Assembly: GCF_963082655.1 (NCBI RefSeq)
Contig: NC_081553.1
Location: 49,187,228 to 49,251,227 of the forward strand
DNA length: 64,000 nt
Direction of reading: 5' to 3'
Origin: Stomoxys calcitrans
Taxonomy: Eukaryota > Arthropoda > Insecta > Diptera > Muscidae
Shown here: in pieces, positions 12,587 through 22,290 of the stretch
How the letters are laid out: every line of letters begins with the position of its first letter
How positions within the stretch are numbered: position 1 is the first letter of the stretch
Notes under the pieces: model-generated
The model's input: only the letters and a program-made list of their open reading frames with translations
What the model was told of the DNA's origin: nothing
Database searches by the model: none
Made by a program: the position numbers and the translations under genes

Positions 12587-13812
12587 AAGGGTGATTTTTT
12601 ATCTATTATCTTTTTGGCAACACAGGTTTAAACAGCTTACGCACGTTTCGTGTTTTGTTTCACTGTCAAACATCTTCAGTTTGGTCTATAATTTAATCAT
12701 GAATCGTCGAAAAACGCTTGCAAATTATCTGTTAAGAAAGTTTATCGCTCATATCTTCTATTTTATGGTCAGTTTAATGGACTTATTGAAGCGGCTAATC
12801 GGGCTATTGAGAGTAAATTTCGCACAAAATTGACATTGTTAGACATTAAACCACCAACACGGTTACGTAGAGTGCGAACTGAAGAAAATATCGTAGCTTG
12901 TAATGATGACCATCAAATATCGATTCGTCGCCGTTCGCAGCAATTGGGTCAACAATACTCAACAACGTGGAATATTTTGCGGAAGGATTTAGGTGTGAAG
13001 ACTTTCAAAATACAGCTGGTGCAAGAATTGAAGAAGAACGATCTACCGCAGAATCTTCGTTGAATGGGCTCTTGGAAAGTTGGCCGAAGATTCACTTTTT
13101 TAACGAAAAATTGTGTTCAGCGACGAAGCTCATTTTTGGCTGTATGGGTACGTAAAAAAAAGAATTGTCGATTTTGGAGTTAAGTTCAGCCAGACGCATT
13201 GCAAGAGCTACCAATGCATCCAGAAAAAGTCACAGTTTAAGGGCTGGTAGCGTCATTGGACCGTACTTCTTCAAACATGATGCGAATCGTAACGTAACTG
13301 TGAATGGTAAGCGCTACTGTGAGATGATTTCCAATATTTTCTTTACCCAAAATGCAAGAGATTGACTTACATGACATGGGTTTTTAACAAGACGCCATGC
13401 CGTACAGCACGCGTAACAATGGACTTATTGAGAGGCGAGTTCGATGAACATTTTATTTCACGTTCGGGACCGGTCAATTGCCCGCCTAGATAGTGCGATT
13501 TAACGCCTTAAGACTATTGTGGGGCTATGTTAAAGCTCATATCTATACAGACAAGCCCGCTTCGATTGACGCATTGTAAGACAACATTGAAGCATTTATT
13601 CCTGTGATACCGGCCGAAATGTTCGAAAGAGTATGCCAAAATTGTACTAAGCGGATGGACCATTTGAGGCGCAGTCACGGTCAACATTCGCATGAAAAAA
13701 TCTTCAAATGTATGGACCGTACTATCGATTCAAATAGGGAATCGAAGCAGTGGTTTGAATTTTACGTGCTTTTTTTTGAAAAACTTTCCTATAGCTTTTA
13801 AAAAACACCCGT
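12587..13812 (+). mobile_element. mariner-like DNA transposon (DD41D-type family), degenerate
   Basis: Flanked by the terminal sequences AAGGGTGATTTTTTATC (left) and TTTTAAAAAACACCC (right, inverted). The plus strand encodes broken transposase pieces: MNRRKTLANYLLRK at 12699; IKPPTRLRRVRTEENIV and a helix-turn-helix-like SIRRRSQQLGQQYSTTWNI around 12845-12990; the first catalytic region FSDEAHFWL, here as TTCAGCGACGAAGCTC near 13117; and a C-terminal stretch to about 13720. Several frameshifts and stops make it inactive. It is the only one of four related copies here that keeps the central third of the transposase. Catalytic spacing was measured on the copy at 57341-58565. Confidence 0.8.
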
Positions 13813-14070
13813 TATAAAATTCTCTGGTTAAAAGAAATCTTGTCGAAATTTTCTGTTTATAGGAAATTTCACCCAAATTTCTTGCCAATGGTAATTTTTT
13901 TCGAAATTCCTTGTTTAGAGAATGTCCCGTCATAATTCACTTTGATAAGAAATCTTTCCAAAAGCTCTTAAAAAATCACACTTTATAAGACTTTCTGTTT
14001 AAAAGAAATCTCCTCGAAATTTTCTGTTTATAGGAAATTTCATTTAAATTTCTTGCATAAGAATAGAAAT
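13813..14070. repeat. degenerate 29-bp-type repeats inside intron
   Basis: GAAATTTTCTGTTTATAGGAA-like words recur (13845, 14015), related to the array at 10921-11355. They end just short of the 5' splice site of the minus-strand exon at 14082. Confidence 0.6.
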
Positions 14071-14081
14071 TTTATACTTAC

Positions 14082-14228
14082 TCGTCCAGCTCGCATTTGA
14101 CAAGTAAATTCAATTTTTGATGACAATTGAGATTTCGCATCCGTTGGACATTGAGCTCCCAATAAATAACGCAGCTCGGCACTAGTTCGATTGGTGCCCA
14201 CCAAAGAAGCCAAAGGAAAACCAAGACT
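14082..14228 (-). CDS. internal exon encoding an MRH-like (mannose-6-phosphate receptor homology) segment
   Basis: The minus strand shows a long pyrimidine tract ending TTTTCCTGTTTCTTGCAG, then exactly 49 open codons, then a near-consensus donor GTAAGTAT. Both introns are in phase 0. The peptide starts SLGFPLASLVG and ends SKIEFTCQMRAGR. It contains L-x-Y-x2-G-x2-C-P followed by I-x-F-x-C-x4-G, the pattern of the middle of an MRH domain as in cation-independent mannose-6-phosphate receptor repeats, where the next residues would be G-x-P and a paired Cys. Such proteins sort lysosomal enzymes in the Golgi/endosome; the fly candidate is the Lerp type. The flanking exons were not found, so the parent gene is inferred. 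An N-glycosylation-like NRT is present. Other MRH proteins remain possible. Confidence 0.7.
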
Positions 14229-14295
14229 CTGCAAGAAACAGGAAAAAGAAAAAATTGTTTAGACTGAAAAAAAAACTTGGCTATAAAATATTTTA

Positions 14296-14384
14296 TTTCT
14301 GTTTTTATACCCTCTACAATAGGATGAGGGTATATTGACTTCGTCATTCCGTGTGTAAAAATTCAAATTTGCCCATGAACATTT
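14296..14384. other. fragments of a DINE-like end and a SINE tail abutting the microsatellite
   Basis: TTTTTATACCCTCTACAATA followed by GGATGAGGGTATATTGAC and TTCGTCATTCCGTG is the hairpin end of the DINE-like elements. CAAATTTGCCCATGAACATT (14364-14383) is the tail end of the SINE family in reverse orientation. The (CATTAT)n array starts directly after. Confidence 0.6.
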
Positions 14385-15238
14385 CATTATCATTATCATT
14401 ATCATTATCATTATCATTATCATTATCATTATCATTATCATTATCATTATCATTATCATTATCATTATCATTATCATTATCATTATCATTATCATTATCA
14501 TTATCATTATCATTATCATTATCATTATCATTATCATTATCATTATCATTATCATTATCATTATCATTATCATTATCATTATCATTATCATTATCATTAT
14601 CATTATCATTATCATTATCATTATCATTATCATTATCATTATCATTATCATTATCATTATCATTATCATTATCATTATCATTATCATTATCATTATCATT
14701 ATCATTATCATTATCATTATCATTATCATTATCATTATCATTATCATTATCATTATCATTATCATTATCATTATCATTATCATTATCATTATCATTATCA
14801 TTATCATTATCATTATCATTATCATTATCATTATCATTATCATTATCATTATCATTATCATTATCATTATCATTATCATTATCATTATCATTATCATTAT
14901 CATTATCATTATCATTATCATTATCATTATCATTATCATTATCATTATCATTATCATTATCATTATCATTATCATTATCATTATCATTATCATTATCATT
15001 ATCATTATCATTATCATTATCATTATCATTATCATTATCATTATCATTATCATTATCATTATCATTATCATTATCATTATCATTATCATTATCATTATCA
15101 TTATCATTATCATTATCATTATCATTATCATTATCATTATCATTATCATTATCATTATCATTATCATTATCATTATCATTATCATTATCATTATCATTAT
15201 CATTATCATTATCATTATCATTATCATTATCATTATCA
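14385..15238. repeat. perfect (CATTAT)n hexamer array, ~142 units
   Basis: 854 bp of uninterrupted CATTAT with no visible variant, bounded on the left by a SINE tail and on the right by the truncated R1-like copy. The long frames it creates on both strands (Met-Ile, Ser-Leu and His-Tyr dipeptide runs) are artefacts of the hexamer. Confidence 0.98.
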
Positions 15239-16359
15239 GTTATGATGGAATACTGCGAATGGAAATGCCAGACGGAACCTTTCTAGTAGGATATGCTGAT
15301 GACATTGCTGCAGTCATCACGGCAAGAGACACGGAAGGCGCTGAGCGCAAATTACGGCAGGTGATGCTAAGGGCAAGGGACTGGCTAGATTCCCATGGCC
15401 TACAACTTGCGATGCAGAAAACGGAACTACTTCTCCTAACGAGAAAAAATATCCCAGTGGAAGTGGATATGCGTATAGACGATATACTGGTGAAGACCAA
15501 GAGATCGATCAAATATCTAGGAATCCGACTAGATACAAAGCTGACCTACGCAGAGCAAATACGGCACGCGACAACAAAAGCCTCAAAGATAACGGCGCAA
15601 CTTAGTCGACTGATGGCAAACATAGGTGGGCCTCTCCCAAGCAGGCGCAGACTCTTAATGGAGACATGCAATAGCATCCTCCTCTATGGAAGCGAAATAT
15701 GGGGCCAGACACTGCAGACGGCATACCGAGCGAAATCCCTGCTCTCGGTACAGAGGACGGCGGCACTTAGAGTCATATCATCCTACCGGACAGTGTCGGA
15801 GCCCGCAGCCCTTGTAATAGCCGGAATGGTTCCGATAGACCTGCAGGCCATGCAGCGCGCCAGGCTCTACACCGAGAGGTCCAACACTCAAAGAATACAG
15901 GACGGGGCCCAAATGGATCATACACAGGCCATACGAGAGGAGACTACCGAGAGATGGCAACAAAGGTGGACTAGCGAAAATCGGGCCAGATGGACGCGAC
16001 GATTAATACCCGATGTACGGATATGGAAAGAAAGGAAGCACGGCGACGTCAACTATTACGTCACACAGATGTTAACAGGACATGGTTACTTCCGGAAATA
16101 CCTGCATAAAATGGGCAAATGCTCCTCAAGCAAGTGTATTTATGAGGAGGTTGAAGTTGAAGACGATGTGGAGCACACTTTTTTCCACTGCGAGCGCTGG
16201 GTTGAAAGACGCAGCGAGTTGGAAGCAGCGATTGGCGACGTTACGCCTGAGACAATAGTCCAAAAAATGCTGGAGGACGAGAGAAAGTGGGAGGCGGTGA
16301 AGAGATATGCCGAACAAGTACTGCGCAGGAAGAAAGCTGACCTGGACGCAGCGGCGTAG
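15237..16359 (+). pseudogene. ORF2 C-terminal half (reverse transcriptase end and zinc-finger tail), copy 1
   Basis: The open frame enters from the hexamer and reads through the reverse transcriptase catalytic motif GYADD (about 15289-15303), the thumb region, and a C-terminal domain with a Cys/His motif CSSSKC...HTFFHC (about 16119-16189), ending DLDAAA-stop at 16359. The C-terminal finger is characteristic of R1-clade elements. It lacks the endonuclease and the first two thirds of the reverse transcriptase, so it cannot be functional. The first in-frame Met (15259) lies inside the domain and is not a real start. This copy retains the 92 bp that the full-length copy has lost. Confidence 0.9.
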
Positions 16360-16581
16360 AGTATAAATGCGGAGGTCTGGACGCAGACACAATGAAGACG
16401 AAATGGATAATCACCAGATATGGGGTCCACCTCGAAGTAATGCGAAAGCGGTTCCGAGGTGGAATTAACTCCCAGGGGGTGTCACAGGGTGGGTTTTTAG
16501 CCGGTACCGTTGACTACGGAGCCCGGCATAAGGCGAGAGACGCACTCGTCACATGCGTAAAGCATTTTCCCATCCTGACCC

Positions 16582-16624
<43 letters not shown>
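15237..16624 (+). mobile_element. R1-clade non-LTR retrotransposon, 5'-truncated copy 1
   Basis: Begins inside the reverse transcriptase coding region directly at the hexamer array, with a CA shared by both sides of the junction. It runs to the natural 3' end, a tract of 41 A residues at 16584-16624. Over the shared interval it is almost identical to the full-length copy at 16857-22073. By eye I see about five substitutions, one single-G length difference in the 3' UTR (16475-16481) and a 92-bp segment absent from the other copy. 5' truncation is typical of incomplete target-primed reverse transcription. The copy is recent. Confidence 0.92.
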
Positions 16625-16626
<2 letters not shown>

Positions 16627-16856
16627 ATTATCATTATCATTATCATTATCATTATCATTATCATTATCATTATCATTATCATTATCATTATCATTATCAT
16701 TATCATTATCATTATCATTATCATTATCATTATCATTATCATTATCATTATCATTATCATTATCATTATCATTATCATTATCATTATCATTATCATTATC
16801 ATTATCATTATCATTATCATTATCATTATCATTATCATTATCATTATCATTATCAT
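16625..16856. repeat. (CATTAT)n array between the two R1-like copies
   Basis: 232 bp of perfect hexamer, same strand orientation as the first array. The left edge follows the poly(A) of copy 1 with CC between, and the right edge meets GGTAGGGCCGAGCTC, the 5' end of the full-length copy. Confidence 0.98.
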
Positions 16857-17366
16857 GGTAGGGCCGAGCTCAGGCTACTATCGGGGTCAGCAGGTGGCGG
16901 ATGGCTGAACGACCTAAAGGTTAGCTGTGAAAAATAAGCAGCCCCCGACCACGAGCGGTGAAGACCGAGGACATGCTACAAAAAGGCATTTATAGCCAAC
17001 GACGTCTTCGCGACATGGCGAGTGGATGCCGCCAGTTGACTAAGTATCCACCCACAGGGGTGCTCTACAGATAGATGCAGTCTGGGGAGTGATGCCCCCG
17101 TGGATTCCCCAATCAAGGGGACTTTGACCCTGGCGCGTACACTGGAACATGATTTTGATAACCGATTTGGATTGATGCTACGAGCTGACGGCTGTGGTAT
17201 TCTGTTACCTGAGTAGGAGGGAGTGACATCCCTCTCGAAATGGCTTTCAGGCTAATGCCACCGCTGCCTCCGTCCCGTTAAACCCCTGGCAGCCCTTAGG
17301 GAACGATCTGTGCCTCGTAACCATTAAGTTGGTAATGTAGGTTCTGTTGATACGATATCCAGATTA

Positions 17367-18911
17367 ATGCCCGACCTGGCTCTGAACGCAAGTACTCATA
17401 AGGTCTTGCGTCAACCCTCGCGAGGACCTCACTGCTTGCAAAGGGACCCTCGGGGTCATCGCTCTGCGAAAGGGCGACTACATTATCGGACACAGACAAC
17501 GGCTCTAAGTGGGGACCCGATTAAAATGGAAACACCCATTAACATAGCAGCAGAGGAGATGGAATCGATCTTTGGAAGAAGATCGAAAGTACATCGATCA
17601 CCGGTAAATTCTCCACTAGCCTCCGGGCCCAGTGCCGAGAAAGAGAAGGAGGTAAGAAGTATAGCGTTAGACTGTACCCCAGCGGAGAACAACGCGGAGA
17701 CATGCGAGAACAGCACCAGTTCTCCTAGACAAGAGTTCATCTTGAAGATGCGACTTTCGGAGGAGGAGGCGCTTGGAAAGTGCAAGAAAGTCCTTCGCCA
17801 GATGCGACTAGCTATAGGTAGGCAGAAGAACATTAGCAGGGATGTCCAAAATGGTGTGTCTGAGATAGAGGAAATCTTGGACATTATTGGGAGCTACCGC
17901 AAAAACTGGAAGGCCGCGGAGAAGCAGAAACAGCAAAGCAGGCCAATAATAGCGGAGACTCCCACGACATCAACCAACATGTCGACGCCTTCTACGGCGC
18001 AAAACAAGAGGAGCGCGCCGAGTCCAGTCGAAGAAAATCCTGGCAAAAAGAAGAAGGATAAAGCTGTAGAGGTGAGACCACCGGCGAAAACAGCCGGAAA
18101 GAGGAAGCCCGACAAAGAGGCTGAGAAGAAGAAGCCCGAAGAAGAGGCAAGAACGTCAAGGAGGAACCCGCGGCGAAAACCGCGCGCTCGGAGACCACGG
18201 AAACCCAGGCAGCGACCAGAGGCCGTGTTAATCAAGCCGAAGGAGGGGCATAGTTACGCGGACGTGCTCAGGGACCTCAGGCGAAACGCGAGACCGGAGG
18301 AAGCCGAGGTCGCCATCCGCTCCGTCCAGAAAACGAGAACGGGTGCAGTTCTTCTCGTGATGGGCAGAGGAGGAAACAAGGTGTTCTGCGAGTCCCTCAA
18401 AGGCGTCCTTAAGGAGGCTGCAGTCGTGCAGGACATGAAACCGAAGGCGACAATTGAGATCCGTGACTTGGACTCCCTCTCGACCGCCGACGAGATCACT
18501 GAAGCAGTGATCAAGGCAACGGGAACGACAGCTGGAGAAGTGACTGTGCAGCTGACAGCACTTAATTCAAAGGAGCAGAGGAGGGCCTTCGTTTCTCTGC
18601 CAACTAGCTGCGTCAATATTTTGTTGAAGACCAGCAGGCTCCTGATAGGAATGACGAATTGTCGGCTAAACTATCGGGATGAAAGAAAGCGCTGCTTCAG
18701 ATGTTTTGGAGCCGGCCACCTACAGTGGGAGTGCAAGGGACCCGACAGGAAAGGAATGGGACTATGCATTAGATGCGGCGAGAGTGGGCACAAGATGAAG
18801 GAGTGGCATAACCCTCTGAAATGCTGTATTTGCTCGCAGAGGGGAAAAGGCCCGACGGATCATCTTCCTGGGTCAGAGAGATGTAAAGGAGGCAAACAGC
18901 AGGCATGCTGA
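17367..18911 (+). CDS. ORF1 (gag-like nucleic-acid-binding protein) of R1-clade element
   Basis: 514 codons from the first ATG. A better start may be the in-frame Met at 17526 (residue 54, METPINIAAEEMES), because the preceding residues look like translated 5' UTR. The middle (about residues 200-300) is very Lys/Arg/Pro-rich, then a globular region (about 300-435) precedes three zinc knuckles. Knuckle 1 is C443-C446-H451-C456. Knuckle 2 is C467-C470-H475 but has Trp at 480 where the last Cys is expected (TGG at 18804). Knuckle 3 is C486 or C487-C489-H499-C506. In the family this protein packages element RNA and chaperones nucleic acids. The frame is otherwise intact. It overlaps ORF2 by 7 bases. 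Confidence 0.9.
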   Translation: MPDLALNASTHKVLRQPSRGPHCLQRDPRGHRSAKGRLHYRTQTTALSGDPIKMETPINIAAEEMESIFGRRSKVHRSPVNSPLASGPSAEKEKEVRSIALDCTPAENNAETCENSTSSPRQEFILKMRLSEEEALGKCKKVLRQMRLAIGRQKNISRDVQNGVSEIEEILDIIGSYRKNWKAAEKQKQQSRPIIAETPTTSTNMSTPSTAQNKRSAPSPVEENPGKKKKDKAVEVRPPAKTAGKRKPDKEAEKKKPEEEARTSRRNPRRKPRARRPRKPRQRPEAVLIKPKEGHSYADVLRDLRRNARPEEAEVAIRSVQKTRTGAVLLVMGRGGNKVFCESLKGVLKEAAVVQDMKPKATIEIRDLDSLSTADEITEAVIKATGTTAGEVTVQLTALNSKEQRRAFVSLPTSCVNILLKTSRLLIGMTNCRLNYRDERKRCFRCFGAGHLQWECKGPDRKGMGLCIRCGESGHKMKEWHNPLKCCICSQRGKGPTDHLPGSERCKGGKQQAC

Positions 18912-21815
18912 GAATACTGCAGGCCAACATGCACAGGTGTAAAGTCGCACATGATCTCCTATCACAGATAGTCGCAGAACAACGTGCTGACATCGTGATT
19001 ATAAGCGAGCAATATGGAAGGAGAGATCAAGGGTCCTGGCTGGAGGATCCCACAAAAACAGCTGCTATCTGGATCCCATACCGCAATGGCATCTCACCAG
19101 TAAAGAGCGGAAGTGGAGACGGTTACGTCTGGGTGCAGTTAAACCACTTTACGCTGTTTAGCTGCTACCTCACTCCTAGTGACAGCATCGACGCCTACGA
19201 GGCAAAACTCGATGAGATCGAGGACACAATGCGTGGATTAGACGGCCATCACGTAGTAGCTGGCGATTTCAACTCTCGAGCGGTGGAATGGGGCATGCCA
19301 ACAACCAACCCAAGAGGGAGACGAGTTCTAGACATGGCCGCAAGAACCGGTTTACTCGTTGTAAACACTGGAGACGTGCCAACCTTTAGGCGACCCGGCT
19401 GCGAAGGCACTATACCGGACATCACCCTTGCGTCCGAGGAAATCATCGGAAAAATAACAGAGTGGAGCGTACTGGAAACTTACACGGCAAGCGATCACCA
19501 GTACATTATGTTCTCCTTCAATACTGGAGGGAACACAGTTAACGAGGAAAGGAGCACCAGTACACGAAAGTGGAACGTGAGCAAGCTCGACTCCTCAAAA
19601 CTCCTGGCGGAAATCGACCGGCAAGCCGTGTGGTCAGAGCTGGATGAACTAGACGTTCCGTCGACAGTGGAACGGGTGATGGAAATCATAGAGTACGGAT
19701 GTAAGAAATCCATGCCAAAACTCAAAAGGCCGAGGGGAAATAAAACCGCAGTGCACTGGTGGAATGATGCCATAGCTGAGCAACGAAGCAACTGCATCAA
19801 ACTAAGACGCAGATACACGAGAGCTCGTCGCAGGGGCACGGCTGAGACAGAACACGCTCTTTACAAGGAGGCAAAAAAGATACTCGCTGCCGAAATAGAA
19901 AGGAGCAAGAAAGAAAAGTGGGAGGAACTAAGAGAAGATATTAACCGAAATCCTTGGGGCCTCGGATACAAAATTGTGATGGAGAAGCTCGGCACACGGA
20001 GCCCAACAGCGGTGATGGACGGGAGAACAATGGAGAATATAGTCCATACACTCTTTCCCCGACACGACCGTATAGAAGACGAAGTTAATGAAGAGCCAAC
20101 GGAAAACATAAACCCGTTCACGAAAGAGGAGCTAAAGAATGCAGCCCGCAGCCTCCAGAGCAGAAAAGCCCCCGGCCCCGACGGAATACCGTCCGAGGTA
20201 ATCAGGCTGATAGCCGAGAATAGACCCGAATTTCTTCTTGAAATGTTTAATCGGTGTCTAATGGCAGGTGTTTTTCCGGAAGTATGGAAGCGACAAAAGC
20301 TGGTGCTCATAAGCAAAGGCAAAGGTGATCCAATATCCCCATCCACATACAGACCACTATGTATGCTGGATACGGCCGGCAAGCTTTTGGAGAGACTACT
20401 GAAGCCACGGCTCCAGGACGCCATCATCGAGGGAGGTGGACTCTCAATGAGACAACACGGCTTCCGGGCAGGAATGTCCACGATCGGAGCCCTCAGAGAT
20501 GTGGTGGAGATAGTAGAGGTGGCTAGGCAAAGGAACCACTACTCCAGGCCAATTGTCCTCTTGGCCACACTGGATGTGAAGAACGCTTTCAACAGCCTTA
20601 GATGGTCTGACGTCCTCAAATCGCTCAGAGAGGACTTTAATATCCCGGCGTACCTGATGAGAATAATGAGAAGTTACTTGAGTGACAGGGTACTTATCTA
20701 TAATTCTCAAGATGGAACGAGTGAATATGAGGTCACATCAGGAGCGGCGCAGGGCTCCATACTCGGACCGGACCTCTGGAATGCCAGTTATGATGGAATA
20801 CTGCGAATGGAAATGCCAGACGGAACCTTCCTAGTAGGATATGCTGATGACATTGCTGCAACTTGCGATGCAGAAAACGGAACTACTTCTCCTAACGAGA
20901 AAAAATATCCCAGTGGAAGTGGATATGCGTATAGACGATATACTGGTGAAGACCAAGAGATCGATCAAATATCTAGGAATCCGACTAGATACAAAGCTGA
21001 CCTACGCAGAGCAAATACGGCACGCGACAACAAAAGCCTCAAAGATAACGGCGCAACTTAGTCGACTGATGGCAAACATAGGTGGGCCTCTCCCAAGCAG
21101 GCGCAGACTCTTAATGGAGACATGCAATAGCATCCTCCTCTATGGAAGCGAAATATGGGGCCAGACACTGCAGACGGCATACCGAGCGAAATCCCTGCTC
21201 TCGGTACAGAGGACGGCGGCACTTAGAGTCATATCATCCTACCGGACAGTGTCGGAGCCCGCAGCCCTTGCAATAGCCGGAATGGTTCCGATAGACCTGC
21301 AGGCCATGCAGCGCGCCAGGCTCTACACCGAGAGGTCCAACACTCAAAGAATACAGGACGGGGCCCAAATGGATCATACACAGGCCATACGAGAGGATAC
21401 TACCGAGAGATGGCAACAAAGGTGGACTAGCGAAAATCGGGCCAGATGGACGCGACGATTAATACCCGATGTACGGATATGGAAAGAAAGGAAGCACGGC
21501 GACGTCAACTATTACGTCACACAGATGTTAACAGGACATGGTTACTTCCGGAAATACCTGCATAAAATGGGCAAATGCTCCTCAAGCAAGTGTATTTATG
21601 AGGAGGCTGAAGTTGAAGACGATGTGGAGCACACTTTTTTCCACTGCGAGCGCTGGGTTGAAAGACGCAGCGAGTTGGAAGCAGCGATTGGCGACGTTAC
21701 GCCTGAGACAATAGTCCAAAAAATGCTGGAGGACGAGAGAAAGTGGGAGGCGGTGAAGAGATATGCCGAACAAGTACTGCGCAGGAAGAAAGCTGACCTG
21801 GACGCAGCGGCGTAG
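18905..21815 (+). pseudogene. ORF2 (endonuclease and reverse transcriptase) of R1-clade element, frameshifted by a 92-bp deletion
   Basis: Starts at 18905, overlapping the ORF1 stop. The endonuclease domain (residues 1-200) shows N8, E35, GDFN at 120-123 and SDH at 196-198, all expected for an APE-like nickase. The reverse transcriptase spans from about residue 405 (KAPGPDGIPSEVI, TYRPLCMLD, GFRAGMST, LDVKNAFNSL, GAAQGSILGP) to YADD at 646-649. Right after residue 652 (near 20861) a 92-bp segment present in copy 1 is missing, shifting the frame. The first frame then ends at 21061, while the C-terminal part (thumb, C-terminal finger) continues in another frame to 21815. Two bases (CA) are shared at the deletion edges. 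As it stands this copy cannot make a complete polymerase. Confidence 0.92.
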
Positions 21816-22036
21816 AGTATAAATGCGGAGGTCTGGACGCAGACACAATGAAGACGAAATGGATAATCACCAGATATGGGGTCCACCTCGAAGTAATGCG
21901 AAAGCGGTTCCGAGGTGGAATTAACTCCCAGGGGTGTCACAGGGTGGGTTTTTAGCCGGTACCGTTGACTACGGAGCCCGGCATAAGGCGAGAGACGTAC
22001 TCGTCACATGCGTAAAGCATTTTCCCATCCTGACCC

Positions 22037-22073
<37 letters not shown>

Positions 22074-22077
<4 letters not shown>

Positions 22078-22290
22078 TATCATTATCATTATCATTATCA
22101 TTATCATTATCATTATCATTATCATTATCATTATCATTATCATTATCATTATCATTATCATTATCATTATCATTATCATTATCATTATCATTATCATTAT
22201 CATTATCATTATCATTATCATTATCATTATCATTATCATTATCATTATCATTATCATTATCATTATCATTATCATTATCATTATCATTAT
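22074..22290. repeat. (CATTAT)n array downstream of full-length R1-like copy
   Basis: About 36 perfect hexamers in the same orientation as the other two arrays, starting TCATTATC after the poly(A) and ending in ATTATATTTTACTTT. Confidence 0.98.

Larger units (their letters stand above)
16857..22073 (+). mobile_element. R1-clade non-LTR retrotransposon, full-length copy 2
   Basis: A 5.2-kb element. It has a 5' UTR (16857 to about 17366 or 17525) starting GGTAGGGCCGAGCTCAGG, ORF1 with CCHC knuckles, ORF2 with endonuclease, reverse transcriptase and C-terminal finger, a short 3' UTR, and 35 A residues at 22039-22073. Both ends abut (CATTAT)n DNA in the same orientation. ORF1 stop and ORF2 start overlap (ATGCTGA at 18905-18911), an arrangement common in the R1 clade. 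The family is recognised from domain order and motif style. The exact lineage, and whether it uses the hexamer as a specific target as TRAS/SART and Waldo use theirs, are inferences. Confidence 0.93.

Noticed and set aside
14259..15286. Long Met-Ile and Ser-Leu frames on both strands
   Set aside because: They are translations of the perfect CATTAT hexamer, not genes. The same applies to frames at 16392-16937 and 21934-22379.
17483..20481. Minus-strand frames of 113-206 codons across the R1-like element
   Set aside because: They are antisense shadows of ORF1 and ORF2.
14385..22290. Hexamer arrays as telomeric DNA
   Set aside because: Flies lack telomerase repeats of this kind, and the arrays are flanked by ordinary intron-like and TE sequence.
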